From QHVT01 sp036389275 (GTDB lineage Bacteria; Acidobacteriota; Thermoanaerobaculia; Gp7-AA8), in NCBI GenBank assembly GCA_036389275.1, contig DASVQE010000114.1:1-64000 (forward strand): DNA of 64,000 bases, in the 5' to 3' direction. This document shows, piece by piece, positions 37,979 to 46,174 of the stretch. The notes under the pieces were generated by a model that was not told the DNA's origin, did not search any database, and saw nothing but the letters and a program-made list of their open reading frames with translations. Within the stretch, counting starts at the first letter, position 1. Every line of letters starts with the position of its first letter. Made by a program: the position numbers and the translations under genes.

Positions 37979-38638
37979 ATGGATCCCGTTCAGGCTCTCG
38001 ACGCGCGGATTGCGTCCCGTCATCTGCTCGATCATCCGTTTTATCAGCGCTGGACCGCCGGCACGCTCTCGCCCGCCGAGCTGCGCGACTACGCGCGCCA
38101 GTACTTTCACTACGCCATGGCCTTCCCCACCTTCATCTCGGCCATGCACGCGCAGACCGACGACATCGCCATCCGGCAGTCGCTGCTCGAGAACCTCATC
38201 GAGGAAGAGCGCGGCCCGGAGAATCATCCCGAGCTCTGGCTCCGCTTCTGCGAGTCCCTCGGCATCGATCGCGACGACGTGCGCAACGGCGCGCCGAACG
38301 ACGCCGTGCAGCATCTCTGCGCCACGATGAAGTCGCTCGCACGCGACGGCGCGCTGCACGAAGGTCTGGCCGCGCTCTACGCGTATGAGTCGCAGATCCC
38401 GGCCGTGGCGAAGGCGAAGATCGCCGGGCTGGCGAAGTGGTACGGCATCAGCGCCGAGCGCGACGTCGCCTTCTTCGCCGTGCACATGGACGCGGACGTC
38501 GTGCACTCCGAGACCTCGCGCACGCTGCTGCGCGAGCTGTGCGACGCGCCGGAGAAAAGCGATGCGGCGATCAGCGCGGCGTCGCGGACGCTGGATGCGT
38601 TGTACGGCTTTCTCGACTCGGTGACGGCGGCGAACTGA
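37979..38638 (+). CDS. CADD-family iron oxygenase-like protein (putative p-aminobenzoate synthesis)
   Basis: The 219-residue all-helical TenA/PqqC-like protein has the CADD pattern. LIEEERGPENHPELWLRFCESLG supplies Glu and His ligands, YAYESQIPAVAKAKIAGLAKWYG supplies a Glu, and FFAVHMDADVVHSETS supplies His and Asp ligands. CADD of Chlamydia builds p-aminobenzoate from its own Tyr with a dimetal centre; this use here is family inference. AGGAGGT lies 5 bases before the ATG. Its 3' end overlaps the convergent plsB gene by 68 bases. Confidence 0.83.
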   Translation: MDPVQALDARIASRHLLDHPFYQRWTAGTLSPAELRDYARQYFHYAMAFPTFISAMHAQTDDIAIRQSLLENLIEEERGPENHPELWLRFCESLGIDRDDVRNGAPNDAVQHLCATMKSLARDGALHEGLAALYAYESQIPAVAKAKIAGLAKWYGISAERDVAFFAVHMDADVVHSETSRTLLRELCDAPEKSDAAISAASRTLDALYGFLDSVTAAN

Positions 38639-40070
38639 CGGCGCGGCGCTCCGGCCAGCCGCGCCGCCGGACGTCGGCAAAGGGAACGAGGGCGTTCGCG
38701 TAGTAGTCGCGCAGCGTGCGCTCCTCCGGGTTCCATTGCCACGCATCCTCGAGCGCCGGCATGCCGCCGCCTTCGTCGAACAGCTCGCTCGACCACTGCT
38801 GTGCCGGCGCGATCAGGTGTCTGAGCTCCAGCACCTGACGCGCCGCCTTCCAGATCTCGGCGCTCGTTTTCTCGCGCAGCAGCCACGGACGCTCGCGCCA
38901 TTCGGCGCGCATGGCGTCGAGCTCCGCGACCATCGCGCGCTCGGTGAGCACGTCGTGCCGCGCGAAGGCCGTGGCGACGAGCGTCACCGGCGTCACCGGC
39001 AGCGCGTCGGAGATCTCGCTCATGATCCGCTCGGCGAGCAGTTGCAGGTCGCCCTTGCGGTCGTCGTAGCTTTCGGCCAGCAGCGACGGATGCTCGCGAA
39101 TGAACTCGTCGACCACCAGCGGCTCGCCGAAGGAGACCACCGCGTAGCCGTAGCGCTTGAAGCGGCGGAAGAGGCCGCGGAAGAAGTTGCGGAAGAGGTA
39201 GTCGAAGGTGGTGACGAGTTTCTCTTTTCTCGTCGAGCGCTCTTCCCGCCCCAGCAGCTCCTCGGTCAGGGTGCGGTCCTCGAGAACGCGGTCGTAGTTG
39301 ACGGCGGTGGGGACGATCACCAGCGGCTGGGTGAAATCGGGATCGCGCTTCGAGGTGACGATGTAATCGAGCATCCCCAGCTTCGGCTTCTGAAACGCGC
39401 CGTCGCGGGAGAGGCCTCCTTCGATGAAGACGCCCTGGGTCACGCCGTTCTTGGTGATGGTCTGGACGAACTTCTGCAGCACGGCGTGATACAGCGGCTC
39501 GCGATAGCGCCGCCGCACGAAGTAGCCGCCGAACCATTTGAAGACGTGGTTGAGCGGCCAGACCCGCGCCCATTCGCCGATGGCATACGAGAGCGAGATG
39601 AACTTGAACAGCATGTGCGCGACCAGGACGTAGTCGGCGTTGGAGCGGTGGTTGATGATGTAGACGATGGTGGCGCCGCGGCTCATGCGCTCGCTCAGCT
39701 CGCGGATGGGGCGGCGCTCGACGACCACGCGATAGAGGAAGTGCATGATCGCGCGCGCCACCGGCGCGCCGATGCGGTAGTACGCGAGCAGGTTGAATTT
39801 CGGGACGATCTCCTGGAGGTAGGTGCGGGCCTGCTTCGAGGCCTGCTCGATGGAGACGTGATGTTCGCGCGCGTAGCCCTGCACGGCCTGCACGATCTCG
39901 CGGCTGCCGAAGACTTCCAGCTCGATCTCGGCGTGGCGGCGCTTGAGCTTGAAGCGGTCGATGTGGATGCGGCGCTGGCGCTGCAGGCGGCGCGCGTGGC
40001 GCTTGCCGAACAACACCGCGCCCGCGCCGACGAGCAGCGCGGCCACCGCGGCGATCAGGATGGAAGGCAT
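38571..40070 (-). CDS. plsB: glycerol-3-phosphate 1-O-acyltransferase (PlsB type)
   Basis: The 499-residue membrane-bound acyltransferase makes 1-acyl-glycerol-3-phosphate for phospholipids. An N-terminal TM helix is followed by the four acyltransferase blocks: YIINHRSNADYVLVA (HxxxxD catalytic), GGYFVRRRYREPLY, GVFIEGGLSRDG (glycerol-3-phosphate binding) and LVIVPTAVNYDRV. It is shorter than E. coli PlsB (807 aa), lacking some flanking sequence. The start lies 13 bases from the conserved TTCTTAAAGGGATGCTAA block of the divergent regulatory region. Confidence 0.9.
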   Translation of the reverse strand: MPSILIAAVAALLVGAGAVLFGKRHARRLQRQRRIHIDRFKLKRRHAEIELEVFGSREIVQAVQGYAREHHVSIEQASKQARTYLQEIVPKFNLLAYYRIGAPVARAIMHFLYRVVVERRPIRELSERMSRGATIVYIINHRSNADYVLVAHMLFKFISLSYAIGEWARVWPLNHVFKWFGGYFVRRRYREPLYHAVLQKFVQTITKNGVTQGVFIEGGLSRDGAFQKPKLGMLDYIVTSKRDPDFTQPLVIVPTAVNYDRVLEDRTLTEELLGREERSTRKEKLVTTFDYLFRNFFRGLFRRFKRYGYAVVSFGEPLVVDEFIREHPSLLAESYDDRKGDLQLLAERIMSEISDALPVTPVTLVATAFARHDVLTERAMVAELDAMRAEWRERPWLLREKTSAEIWKAARQVLELRHLIAPAQQWSSELFDEGGGMPALEDAWQWNPEERTLRDYYANALVPFADVRRRGWPERRAVSSPPSPSRESRTTHPASATPR

Positions 40071-40083
40071 CGGAGCGATGAAT

Positions 40084-40213
40084 TTAGCATCCCTTTAAGA
40101 ACGGCGGCGGCGTGAGGCTCGCCGCGGCGCGATCTTTTCGCATCCTCCTAGGAAAGTCTTAGCAACCGCGTTTCCGCGCCGACTCTAGATTGCCTGCTCG
40201 GAGGAAACGTTTC
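40084..40213 (+). promoter_or_regulatory. conserved upstream regulatory region, copy 1 (cytochrome c gene)
   Basis: Blocks in order: TTAGCATCCCTTTAAGAA (40084-40101), 28 bases, CGATCTTTTCG (40130-40140), 6 bases, CCTAG (40147-40151), 2 bases, AAGTCTTAG (40154-40162), 22 bases, CTAGATTGC (40185-40193), 20 bases to the ATG. The same blocks with the same four internal spacings precede the E1 alpha gene at 55403-55536. CTAGGA-AAG-TCTTAG is an imperfect dyad that could bind a dimeric activator; TAGATT may be a -10 element. Role and regulator are inference. Confidence 0.8.
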
Positions 40214-40795
40214 ATGACTCACCGCATCATCGCCACTCTCACCCTCGTCGCCGCGCTCGCACTCGCGGCCACGCTCACCGCCACGAACGCCAACCGCAAC
40301 GCCGCGCAGATGAAAGCAGCGGAGCTGACGAAGACGCGCGTCGCCCGCGGCGAGTACCTGGTCGGAATCGGCGGCTGCAACGATTGCCACACGCCGCTGA
40401 AGATGACCGCGCGCGGACCGGAGCCCGACTTCAGCAGACGTCTTTCCGGACATCCGGAAGGACTGAAGATGCCGCCGGCGCCGAAGCCGAACGGGCCGTG
40501 GGTCTGGAGCGGCGCCGGCACCAACACCGCCTTCGCCGGTCCGTGGGGCGTCAGCTACGCGCGCAATCTCACGCCCGATCCGGTGACCGGCATCGGCATC
40601 TGGAGCGAGGCGCAGTTCATGAAGACCATCCGCTCGGGACGCCACTGGGGCGTCGGCCGTCCGATCCTGCCGCCGATGCCGTGGCAGAACGTGGCCGGTC
40701 TGACGGATGAGGATCTCCGCTCGGTGTACGCGTACCTGCGAACGGTGCCGGCCGTGCACAACGACGTGCCGGACGCGGTGCTCGCGGCGCAGTAA
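40214..40795 (+). CDS. exported monohaem c-type cytochrome
   Basis: The 193-residue protein has a signal peptide (MTHRIIATLTLVAALALAATL) and one haem site, GIGGCNDCHTPLK (CxxCH, near residue 54). A Met in PILPPMPWQNVAGLTDEDLRSVYAYLRTV is the likely sixth ligand. It should carry electrons in the periplasm, possibly from a dehydrogenase encoded elsewhere. GGAGG lies 9-10 bases before the ATG. It shares its promoter architecture with the E1 operon at 53-55 kb. A copy of TCTTTCCGGACATCCGGA (40441-40458) lies in the gene. Confidence 0.9.
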   Translation: MTHRIIATLTLVAALALAATLTATNANRNAAQMKAAELTKTRVARGEYLVGIGGCNDCHTPLKMTARGPEPDFSRRLSGHPEGLKMPPAPKPNGPWVWSGAGTNTAFAGPWGVSYARNLTPDPVTGIGIWSEAQFMKTIRSGRHWGVGRPILPPMPWQNVAGLTDEDLRSVYAYLRTVPAVHNDVPDAVLAAQ

Positions 40796-40798
40796 GCG

Positions 40799-41032
40799 CT
40801 ACGCGAGCTTCGACAGCTCGCCGTCGAGATGCCGCAGCGCGTTCTCCAGCGCGGCGCGATGCGTCTCGGTGCGCGCGGCGTCGAGCTCGCGCGCAATGCG
40901 GCGGCGCGAGAGCTCCAGACTCTCGCGCTTCCGCCGCCGCTCGAGCTCCTCCTCCGAAACCCGCTCCCGAGCCGCCGCCGGCGCCTCATGCTGCTGCGAT
41001 TCGACGGATTTGCTTTCCCAACCTCGGGCCAT
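40799..41032 (-). CDS. small coiled-coil conserved hypothetical protein
   Basis: The 77-residue protein begins MARGWESKSVESQQHEA and continues with a charged helix, SEEELERRRKRESLELSRRRIARELDAARTETHRAALENALRHLDGELSKL, that should form a coiled coil. The ARGWESKSVE start recurs in small conserved proteins of many bacteria, as far as I recall. I chose the ATG at 41032; the open frame extends to 41104 without support. Function is unknown. Confidence 0.68.
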   Translation of the reverse strand: MARGWESKSVESQQHEAPAAARERVSEEELERRRKRESLELSRRRIARELDAARTETHRAALENALRHLDGELSKLA

Positions 41033-41102
41033 GCCCGGGGGACGTGCAGGTGGTGGGCCACGGGGTCGCGTGCGACCTCCGGTCCATCTTTTGAAACTAC
41101 CC

Positions 41103-41840
41103 ATGCCGATGGCACGTGCGCTGGCGGCGGAGGCGGCAATTACGATCGAGAGCGGTGCGGTGACGTTTTTCTACCGGCCGCGGGTCGAGGAGCAGCATCC
41201 CGACGAGCTCGACGACGTGCAGCGGCTGCTGATTCTGCTGACGCCCGCGGGCAGCGCGTTCGAGAGGCTGATCGCCGTGGGACGGAAACGGCTGCCGCGC
41301 TCGTCGCAACGCGACCGCTTCTGGGGTTACGTCGATCTCGTCCTTACCCACTACGACATGCACGCGGCCCTCGGCGCGCAGGTGTACGGGACGAAGACAC
41401 GCGGCCTGCGTCATCTGCCCGCGGCGCGCGCGTTCGCCAGCGGCAGTTACGACATCGCCACGCACGGCACACACTCGCATCTCCGCTGGCGCGTCGAGCA
41501 CGTCGCCGATCACGATCCTATCGCGGCCGAGGTGGACGTCGAGGACAACGCGGACTACATCGTCACCATCGCTAATCCCGATCCCGCGGCCTGGGGCATG
41601 CTCGAAGTGCCCGACCTGCAGACGGAGCTGTTCGACGATCTGGAAGTGCATGTGAGCGTGCCGACACCGTTTCCGCCGGCGCTGCAGCAACGCTTCCGCG
41701 ACCGCCGCTTCCTGCAGCTCGACACCCCGGAGTGGCTCGACCACCCCGGCGCGGAGCTCGTGTTCGTGGGCGTCGCCGACAGATCGGGGGACGACCGGAG
41801 GCCTCCGGCGGCTGGGGCCACGGGCCCCAGACCCCGTTGA
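41103..41840 (+). CDS. conserved hypothetical protein (IGRKRLP-containing family)
   Basis: The 245-residue protein has SGAVTFFYRPRVEEQHPDELDDVQRLLILLTP, LIAVGRKRLPRSSQRDRFWGYVDLVL, YGTKTRGLRHLPAARAFASGSYDIATHGTHSHLRWRVEHV and DYIVTIANPDPAAWGM. These blocks match a widespread uncharacterised bacterial family that I recognise but cannot name. The last about 17 residues (GDDRRPPAAGATGPRPR) are encoded by the palindromic element starting at 41783, so the native C-terminus has been replaced or extended. Confidence 0.75.
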   Translation: MPMARALAAEAAITIESGAVTFFYRPRVEEQHPDELDDVQRLLILLTPAGSAFERLIAVGRKRLPRSSQRDRFWGYVDLVLTHYDMHAALGAQVYGTKTRGLRHLPAARAFASGSYDIATHGTHSHLRWRVEHVADHDPIAAEVDVEDNADYIVTIANPDPAAWGMLEVPDLQTELFDDLEVHVSVPTPFPPALQQRFRDRRFLQLDTPEWLDHPGAELVFVGVADRSGDDRRPPAAGATGPRPR

Positions 41841-41962
41841 TGGGCCTAGCCTCCGCGACACTGCCTTGCGAGCTCGCGACACTGTGTCGCGGAGGCTAGG
41901 CCAACCAGTGGGGTCTGGGGCCCTCGGCCCCAGCCGCCGGAGGCCCCTCGTCGTCCCCCGAT
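41783..41962. repeat. long palindromic element (about 180 bp, near-perfect inverted repeat)
   Basis: The outer arms share ATCGGGGGACGAC, GGCCTCCGGCGGCTGGGGCC and CCCCAGACCCC on the left with their complements on the right. The inner arms share GGCCTAGCCTCCGCGACAC with its complement at 41884-41902. Only about 20 bases in the centre are unpaired. The outer arms match the elements at 3944-4004 and the core of 2427-2448. No transposase is present, so a MITE or REP-like non-autonomous element is the best reading. It supplies the last codons of the preceding gene. Confidence 0.85.
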
Positions 41963-41976
41963 TCCGTCGAACGACC

Positions 41977-42519
41977 TCAGAACTTCGCCAACGCCTTCGA
42001 CGCGAGACGCTTGGACTTTTCTATCTTTTCTTCTTCGGTGCCGGCGCCGCCGACGCTCACGCGCACCACTGCGTCGCCCTTCCGCACGTACAGAGATCCG
42101 GCAATCCGGCTGCCCGCCCATACGGCTTCATTGCCGATCCCGCGGATTGGGCGCGGCGGGAGCTTCTCTTCCTCTTCGTTCTCTTCTCGCTTTCCTGCGG
42201 CGGTCGCGTGATGCTCCTCTTCCTCTTCGCGTTCGCCGTCGCGGACATCGGGAAAGTGCGTGCGCCAGAACTCGTGGCCGCCGGTCGGGACGAGGTCGAC
42301 ACTCACCGAGTTGGCGAATGACGGCAGCTCGTAGAAACACTGCGAGAGACCGCCGACGTCGCTGAGCTTCGCGTCGACGAACGCCTCGCCCTGCACCGCG
42401 CGCACGTCCTCCGCCGTCAGCACCTCGCACGCATTCCGCGGCTTCGCCGCCGTCGCGCAACCTTGCGCGACGGCGGCGAGAACCACAGCGAGAAGAAGGC
42501 CCGCCGTCCGTTGCTGCAT
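41977..42519 (-). CDS. lipoprotein of unknown function with acidic insert
   Basis: The 180-residue protein has a lipoprotein signal (LLLAVVLAAVAQGCATAAK; lipidated Cys near 21). A body follows with NACEVLTAEDVRAVQGEAFVDAKLSDVGGLSQCFYELPSFANSVSVDLVP, reminiscent of DUF3558-like lipoproteins. A central acidic insert (GEREEEEEHHATAAGKREENEEEEK) splits it. The lipobox region is encoded by a perfect 36-base palindrome (42444-42479). It ends one base from the start of the palindromic element region on the other side and overlaps the stop of the sialidase-like gene by one base. Confidence 0.75.
   Translation of the reverse strand: MQQRTAGLLLAVVLAAVAQGCATAAKPRNACEVLTAEDVRAVQGEAFVDAKLSDVGGLSQCFYELPSFANSVSVDLVPTGGHEFWRTHFPDVRDGEREEEEEHHATAAGKREENEEEEKLPPRPIRGIGNEAVWAGSRIAGSLYVRKGDAVVRVSVGGAGTEEEKIEKSKRLASKALAKF
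42444..42479. repeat. perfect 36-base palindrome inside lipoprotein signal region
   Basis: Two perfect 17-base arms containing CGCCGTCGCGCAA and TTGCGCGACGGCG flank a CC spacer. It encodes the lipobox segment LAAVAQGCATAA of the lipoprotein gene at 41977-42519. It could form a strong hairpin in the first 80 bases of the mRNA. Confidence 0.7.
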
Positions 42520-45500
42520 CAGCGGGAAACCAGCGGCGTCACCGATGTCCAGACGTTCACCGGTCCGACGCTGAGGTTCACGAGCTTCACGAGATACACA
42601 CCGCCGCCGCTGAGCGTCTGGTTGATGACCGCCAGACCGCTCGACGTGTCGGCGGTGGCGAGCGAGACACCGGTCGGGCTGACCAGGATCACGCGCACCG
42701 GCAGATTATTCGACGCCTCGGCCACGACGGAAATCCCTTTGGCGCCGGCCGGAACGACGAGCTGCTGCACGAGCTCCTGCCCGATCGCCAGCGACGAGGT
42801 GTTCGTCGTCGTGGCGCCGGGGCCGGTCTGCGAGACCGCGCCCGACTCCGAGCTCTCGAGTGCGATCTGATCGAGATAGATCGTGCCGTTGCCGCGGATC
42901 TCGAACGTGTGCGCGCCCGGCTGCAATCCGGCCGAGAAGCGCTGCACCGCGCCGAAGGTCGGGTTCTTCGTCGTGCCCGTCGCACCGTTGAAGTTGATCG
43001 TGCCCTGCGACACGCCGTCGATGAACACTTCGCCCGTGCCGCCCTTCGGCGCCGTGGCGTAGCGGTAGAGCACCGCACCGTACTTGTTCGCCGGGACGGT
43101 GAAGGAGATGCTCGCCGTCGACTTGCCGCTGCCCATGCGGAAGTGCGCGGCGGTGGCGTTCGTGTCGCTCAGCGTGTGCCAGCCGTTCGAGTACGCGATG
43201 TGCGCGTCGTCGTCTTCGAAGGCGGTCAGCACGGCCGGCGCGCAGAAGTCGTTGCCGACGAGCACGTACGCCTGCGCCAGGCTGGTCGTATCGATCGCGC
43301 CGCGGAACGTCGTGAGCTGCGTGCCGGTGCCGATGTACGTACGCGCCAGCGCGCCGCCGATGATGTCGCCCGGCTGCGGGCCGGGGAACTGCGCGGCGTC
43401 GGTGGTGAGGTCGGCCTTGTTCAGCACGATCGTGATCGTGCCGTTCGGATCGTAGTTGCTCTGCGCGTCGGCGGCGCCGATGGTGACCGGCTGGCCGACC
43501 GAGGTCACGACGCCGTCGATGAACTCGACGCGGCCGTACTCGAACGACGGAACGCCGCTCTCATTCGTGCGCATGTCGGCATACCACTGACCGCCGGCGC
43601 CGATCGGGAAGTTCCAGAGCACGCGCCATTCGGCGTTCGCCGGCAGCGTCTGCAGGCTGCCGACTTTGATGCGGAACATCAGCTTCTGCGAGCCGTCGAC
43701 GTCGTACGGCTCGGAGATGGAGACGGACTGGATGTCGAGCGCGCCATTGAGCGGCGCGCCGGTCTGATCGCCGGCCGCATCGGTCACCAGAACCACGCCG
43801 CTGCACGAGCTGCCGGCCGGCGCCGACGAGACGGCGTTGCCGCCGCACGAGGTGCCGAGCGCGTTCGTCGCCGCGACCCGGTAGGTGTAGGTCGTATTCG
43901 GATCCGCGCTCGCGTCGACGTAGCTCGGATTGCTCGTCGTGGCGATCAGTTTCTCGTTGCGATAGACGGAGTACTTCGTCACCGGCGAGCCGCCGTCGTT
44001 GCCTTCCGACCAGGTGAGCTTGGCCAGGTTGCCGTTGCGCGTGACGGTGAGCGTCGGCGCGCCGGGGATGGTCGGCTCCTGCGGGTCGTACTGCGCGAAC
44101 ATGCGGCGGCCGCCGCTCTGGCGGATGATCGAGGCGATGGCGCTGTACGAGTTGCCGCGCGCCGTCGGGCCGGTCTGCGCGCAGCCGCCGATGCAGCCGT
44201 CGGCGAAGCCGAAGAGGATGCGACCTTCCTTGTCGATCGTAGCGTCGTTGAAGTCGAGCAGGTTGCGCGAGACTTCGCCGCCGCCGGACAGCCAGATCGG
44301 TCCGCGCTGCACCGGATCGTTCGGCGTGGCGTTCACGGTCTGCCAGTGCAGGCCGCCGTCGTACGTCGTCGAGATGTAGCCGTGCCAGACGCCGCCGAAC
44401 TCGCGCGCGGTGAGCGCGCCGGGCGTGCTGGTGCCGAGGTAGGCGACGGCCGCGCGGTCGTCATCGCCGGCCACCATCTCGGCGAAGACCACGTTCTTGA
44501 GGCCCGCCTGTCCGCTGACGCTCTGCACGTTCGTGAAGCTCTTGCCGCGATCGTCGGAGACCGCGACCACCATGTCGTTGTTGTTGTCGGCGAAGGCAAA
44601 GTAGAGGCGCCCGTTCTTGGAGAGCGCCACCGACGGATCGCTGTCGGCGGAGAGGCTTCCCTTCACCTTACGCACTTCCCACGTCGCGCCGTTGTTCTCG
44701 GAGACGATCAGCGCCTGCTCGACGCCGCAGCCTTTGTTCGGCACGTACGCCGTGCCGTCCGGACCGACTTTCACGTGGCCGTGCAGACCGCCGCACTGCG
44801 CCGAGGTGTAGATCGGAACCGCGGGACCGTACGTGCGCCCGCCGTCGAGACTGATCGCGCAGTTCGCCGCGGCGCTGTCCTGCGCGCAGTAGTAGATCGC
44901 GTGCGGATACGTCGCGGCGCTCGGCAGCGGAGCGTGGAACGGACCGCCGCCGCCGATGGTCTGGTGGTCGATGCCGGACGCGATGCCCGAGCCCTGGCTC
45001 GGCGACCACGTCTCGCCGTCGTCGTCGGTGTAGGCGGAGAGGCTGGTGGTGCTGGCGAGAATGAGCTGCGAGACCAGCGTGCGGCCGGTCTGTGAGTCGG
45101 TGTAGAGAATCGGATCGAAGCTCTGCTGCGAAGTCTCGATGCTCGACTTCGGCGTCCAGGTCGCGCTCGGCGACGCCGGGCAGGAGTCATCGAAGGCCAC
45201 TCGGAACGTGGTCAGGTACGACTGGAAGAATGCCTTGCCCGTCAGCCAGTTCGAGCCGATCGACGGCTCGCCGGCGTCCGTGCCGAGGCCGGAGGCGAGC
45301 TGCGACGCGGACGGCGTGAAGGCGGTGAAACGCGGCGCGAGGCCGCTGCCCTGCGGCGCCGTCGGGAACGGCTGCCGCGCCGGGCCGTCGATGATCTCGA
45401 ACTGCGACGGCGTGAGCGTCGCGCCGTAGTGCACGAGCAGCTCTTCGTCGGTGTCGGCAAAGTGCGGCACGACCTGGATCACCAGCTCGCGCGTGACCGT

Positions 45501-45980
45501 GCCGTTCACCGGCACGTAGCTCTCGAGCAGCGTCGGCGTCGCGCCGATGCCGACCAGCGGCACGAGCGCGCGGCCGATGATGCGGTTCGGCTGCTCGCGG
45601 TCCGCCGCCCAGTCGGGATCGGCGAAGACCGTCACTTCAACGGTTCCGCCCGACAGCAGCGCTTCCGGATGCTGCGTGCTCCAGTACCACTTCAGATGCA
45701 GGGTGCCGACCGCGTTACCGGAGAACGGGCCGTTCCAGAAGCTGGCCAGCGCGTTTCCGACGAAATCGGCGTTCGCCAGCACGGAGCCGACCTGCGTGAT
45801 CGGCACGGTGCCGGTCGGGGCCGCCTGCGTGAAGGTCGCGGTCCCGATGTCCTGGTACTGCTTGTTGACCTGATCGGCGGGATCGCCGGTGAAGTAATAG
45901 GTGCCGCTCGCGGCAAACAGCGGCACCGACAAGGCGGCCGCGAGGCTCGCGACCAACAGCAGACGGACGATACGGTTCAT
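42519..45980 (-). CDS. large secreted sialidase-fold (BNR) protein with Fn3 domain
   Basis: The 1153-residue exported protein has a signal peptide (MNRIVRLLLVASLAAALSVPLFAA). An N-terminal beta domain (to about 215) is followed by a six-bladed beta-propeller with Asp-box-like turns (about 230-650: DDDGETWSPSQG, SLDGGRTYGPAV, SENNGATWEV, SDDRGKSFTNV, TYDGGLHWQTV). A fibronectin III domain follows (TKYSVYRNEKLIATTSNPSYVDASADPNTTYTYRVAATNALG). Then a beta-sandwich and a pre-peptidase-like C-terminal end occur. Whether it cleaves glycans or only binds is not clear. GGAGAGG precedes the ATG. Confidence 0.85.
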   Translation of the reverse strand: MNRIVRLLLVASLAAALSVPLFAASGTYYFTGDPADQVNKQYQDIGTATFTQAAPTGTVPITQVGSVLANADFVGNALASFWNGPFSGNAVGTLHLKWYWSTQHPEALLSGGTVEVTVFADPDWAADREQPNRIIGRALVPLVGIGATPTLLESYVPVNGTVTRELVIQVVPHFADTDEELLVHYGATLTPSQFEIIDGPARQPFPTAPQGSGLAPRFTAFTPSASQLASGLGTDAGEPSIGSNWLTGKAFFQSYLTTFRVAFDDSCPASPSATWTPKSSIETSQQSFDPILYTDSQTGRTLVSQLILASTTSLSAYTDDDGETWSPSQGSGIASGIDHQTIGGGGPFHAPLPSAATYPHAIYYCAQDSAAANCAISLDGGRTYGPAVPIYTSAQCGGLHGHVKVGPDGTAYVPNKGCGVEQALIVSENNGATWEVRKVKGSLSADSDPSVALSKNGRLYFAFADNNNDMVVAVSDDRGKSFTNVQSVSGQAGLKNVVFAEMVAGDDDRAAVAYLGTSTPGALTAREFGGVWHGYISTTYDGGLHWQTVNATPNDPVQRGPIWLSGGGEVSRNLLDFNDATIDKEGRILFGFADGCIGGCAQTGPTARGNSYSAIASIIRQSGGRRMFAQYDPQEPTIPGAPTLTVTRNGNLAKLTWSEGNDGGSPVTKYSVYRNEKLIATTSNPSYVDASADPNTTYTYRVAATNALGTSCGGNAVSSAPAGSSCSGVVLVTDAAGDQTGAPLNGALDIQSVSISEPYDVDGSQKLMFRIKVGSLQTLPANAEWRVLWNFPIGAGGQWYADMRTNESGVPSFEYGRVEFIDGVVTSVGQPVTIGAADAQSNYDPNGTITIVLNKADLTTDAAQFPGPQPGDIIGGALARTYIGTGTQLTTFRGAIDTTSLAQAYVLVGNDFCAPAVLTAFEDDDAHIAYSNGWHTLSDTNATAAHFRMGSGKSTASISFTVPANKYGAVLYRYATAPKGGTGEVFIDGVSQGTINFNGATGTTKNPTFGAVQRFSAGLQPGAHTFEIRGNGTIYLDQIALESSESGAVSQTGPGATTTNTSSLAIGQELVQQLVVPAGAKGISVVAEASNNLPVRVILVSPTGVSLATADTSSGLAVINQTLSGGGVYLVKLVNLSVGPVNVWTSVTPLVSR

Positions 45981-46091
45981 GTTTCCTCTCCTGCCAGGGG
46001 AAGTTTTGCGTTGCCTTTCAGTGGTAGTGGCACTACCGGCGCAGGCAGGTTTCATGCCGCTTTTCTTGCGGAACTACTAAGTTACTGACGT

Positions 46092-46148
46092 CAAAAAAGA
46101 TGCGGCCGCGACGGCAGCCGGGCTGGTTTGCCCGGATGCCGCGCGGCC
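46092..46148 (-). terminator. Rho-independent terminator of the DUF3011 gene
   Basis: On the minus strand a long stem (GGCCGCG plus CGGCATCCGGGC, pairing with GCCCGGCTGCCG and CGCGGCC, one bulged T) with a 6-base loop is followed by GCATCTTTTTTG. It begins about 26 bases after the DUF3011 stop and precedes the sialidase-like gene. The rest of the 45981-46174 gap holds a small GGTAGT/ACTACC hairpin near 46024 and nothing else I can name. Confidence 0.85.
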
Positions 46149-46174
46149 CCGATTTGGACTGCAGTTTTTGCCGT

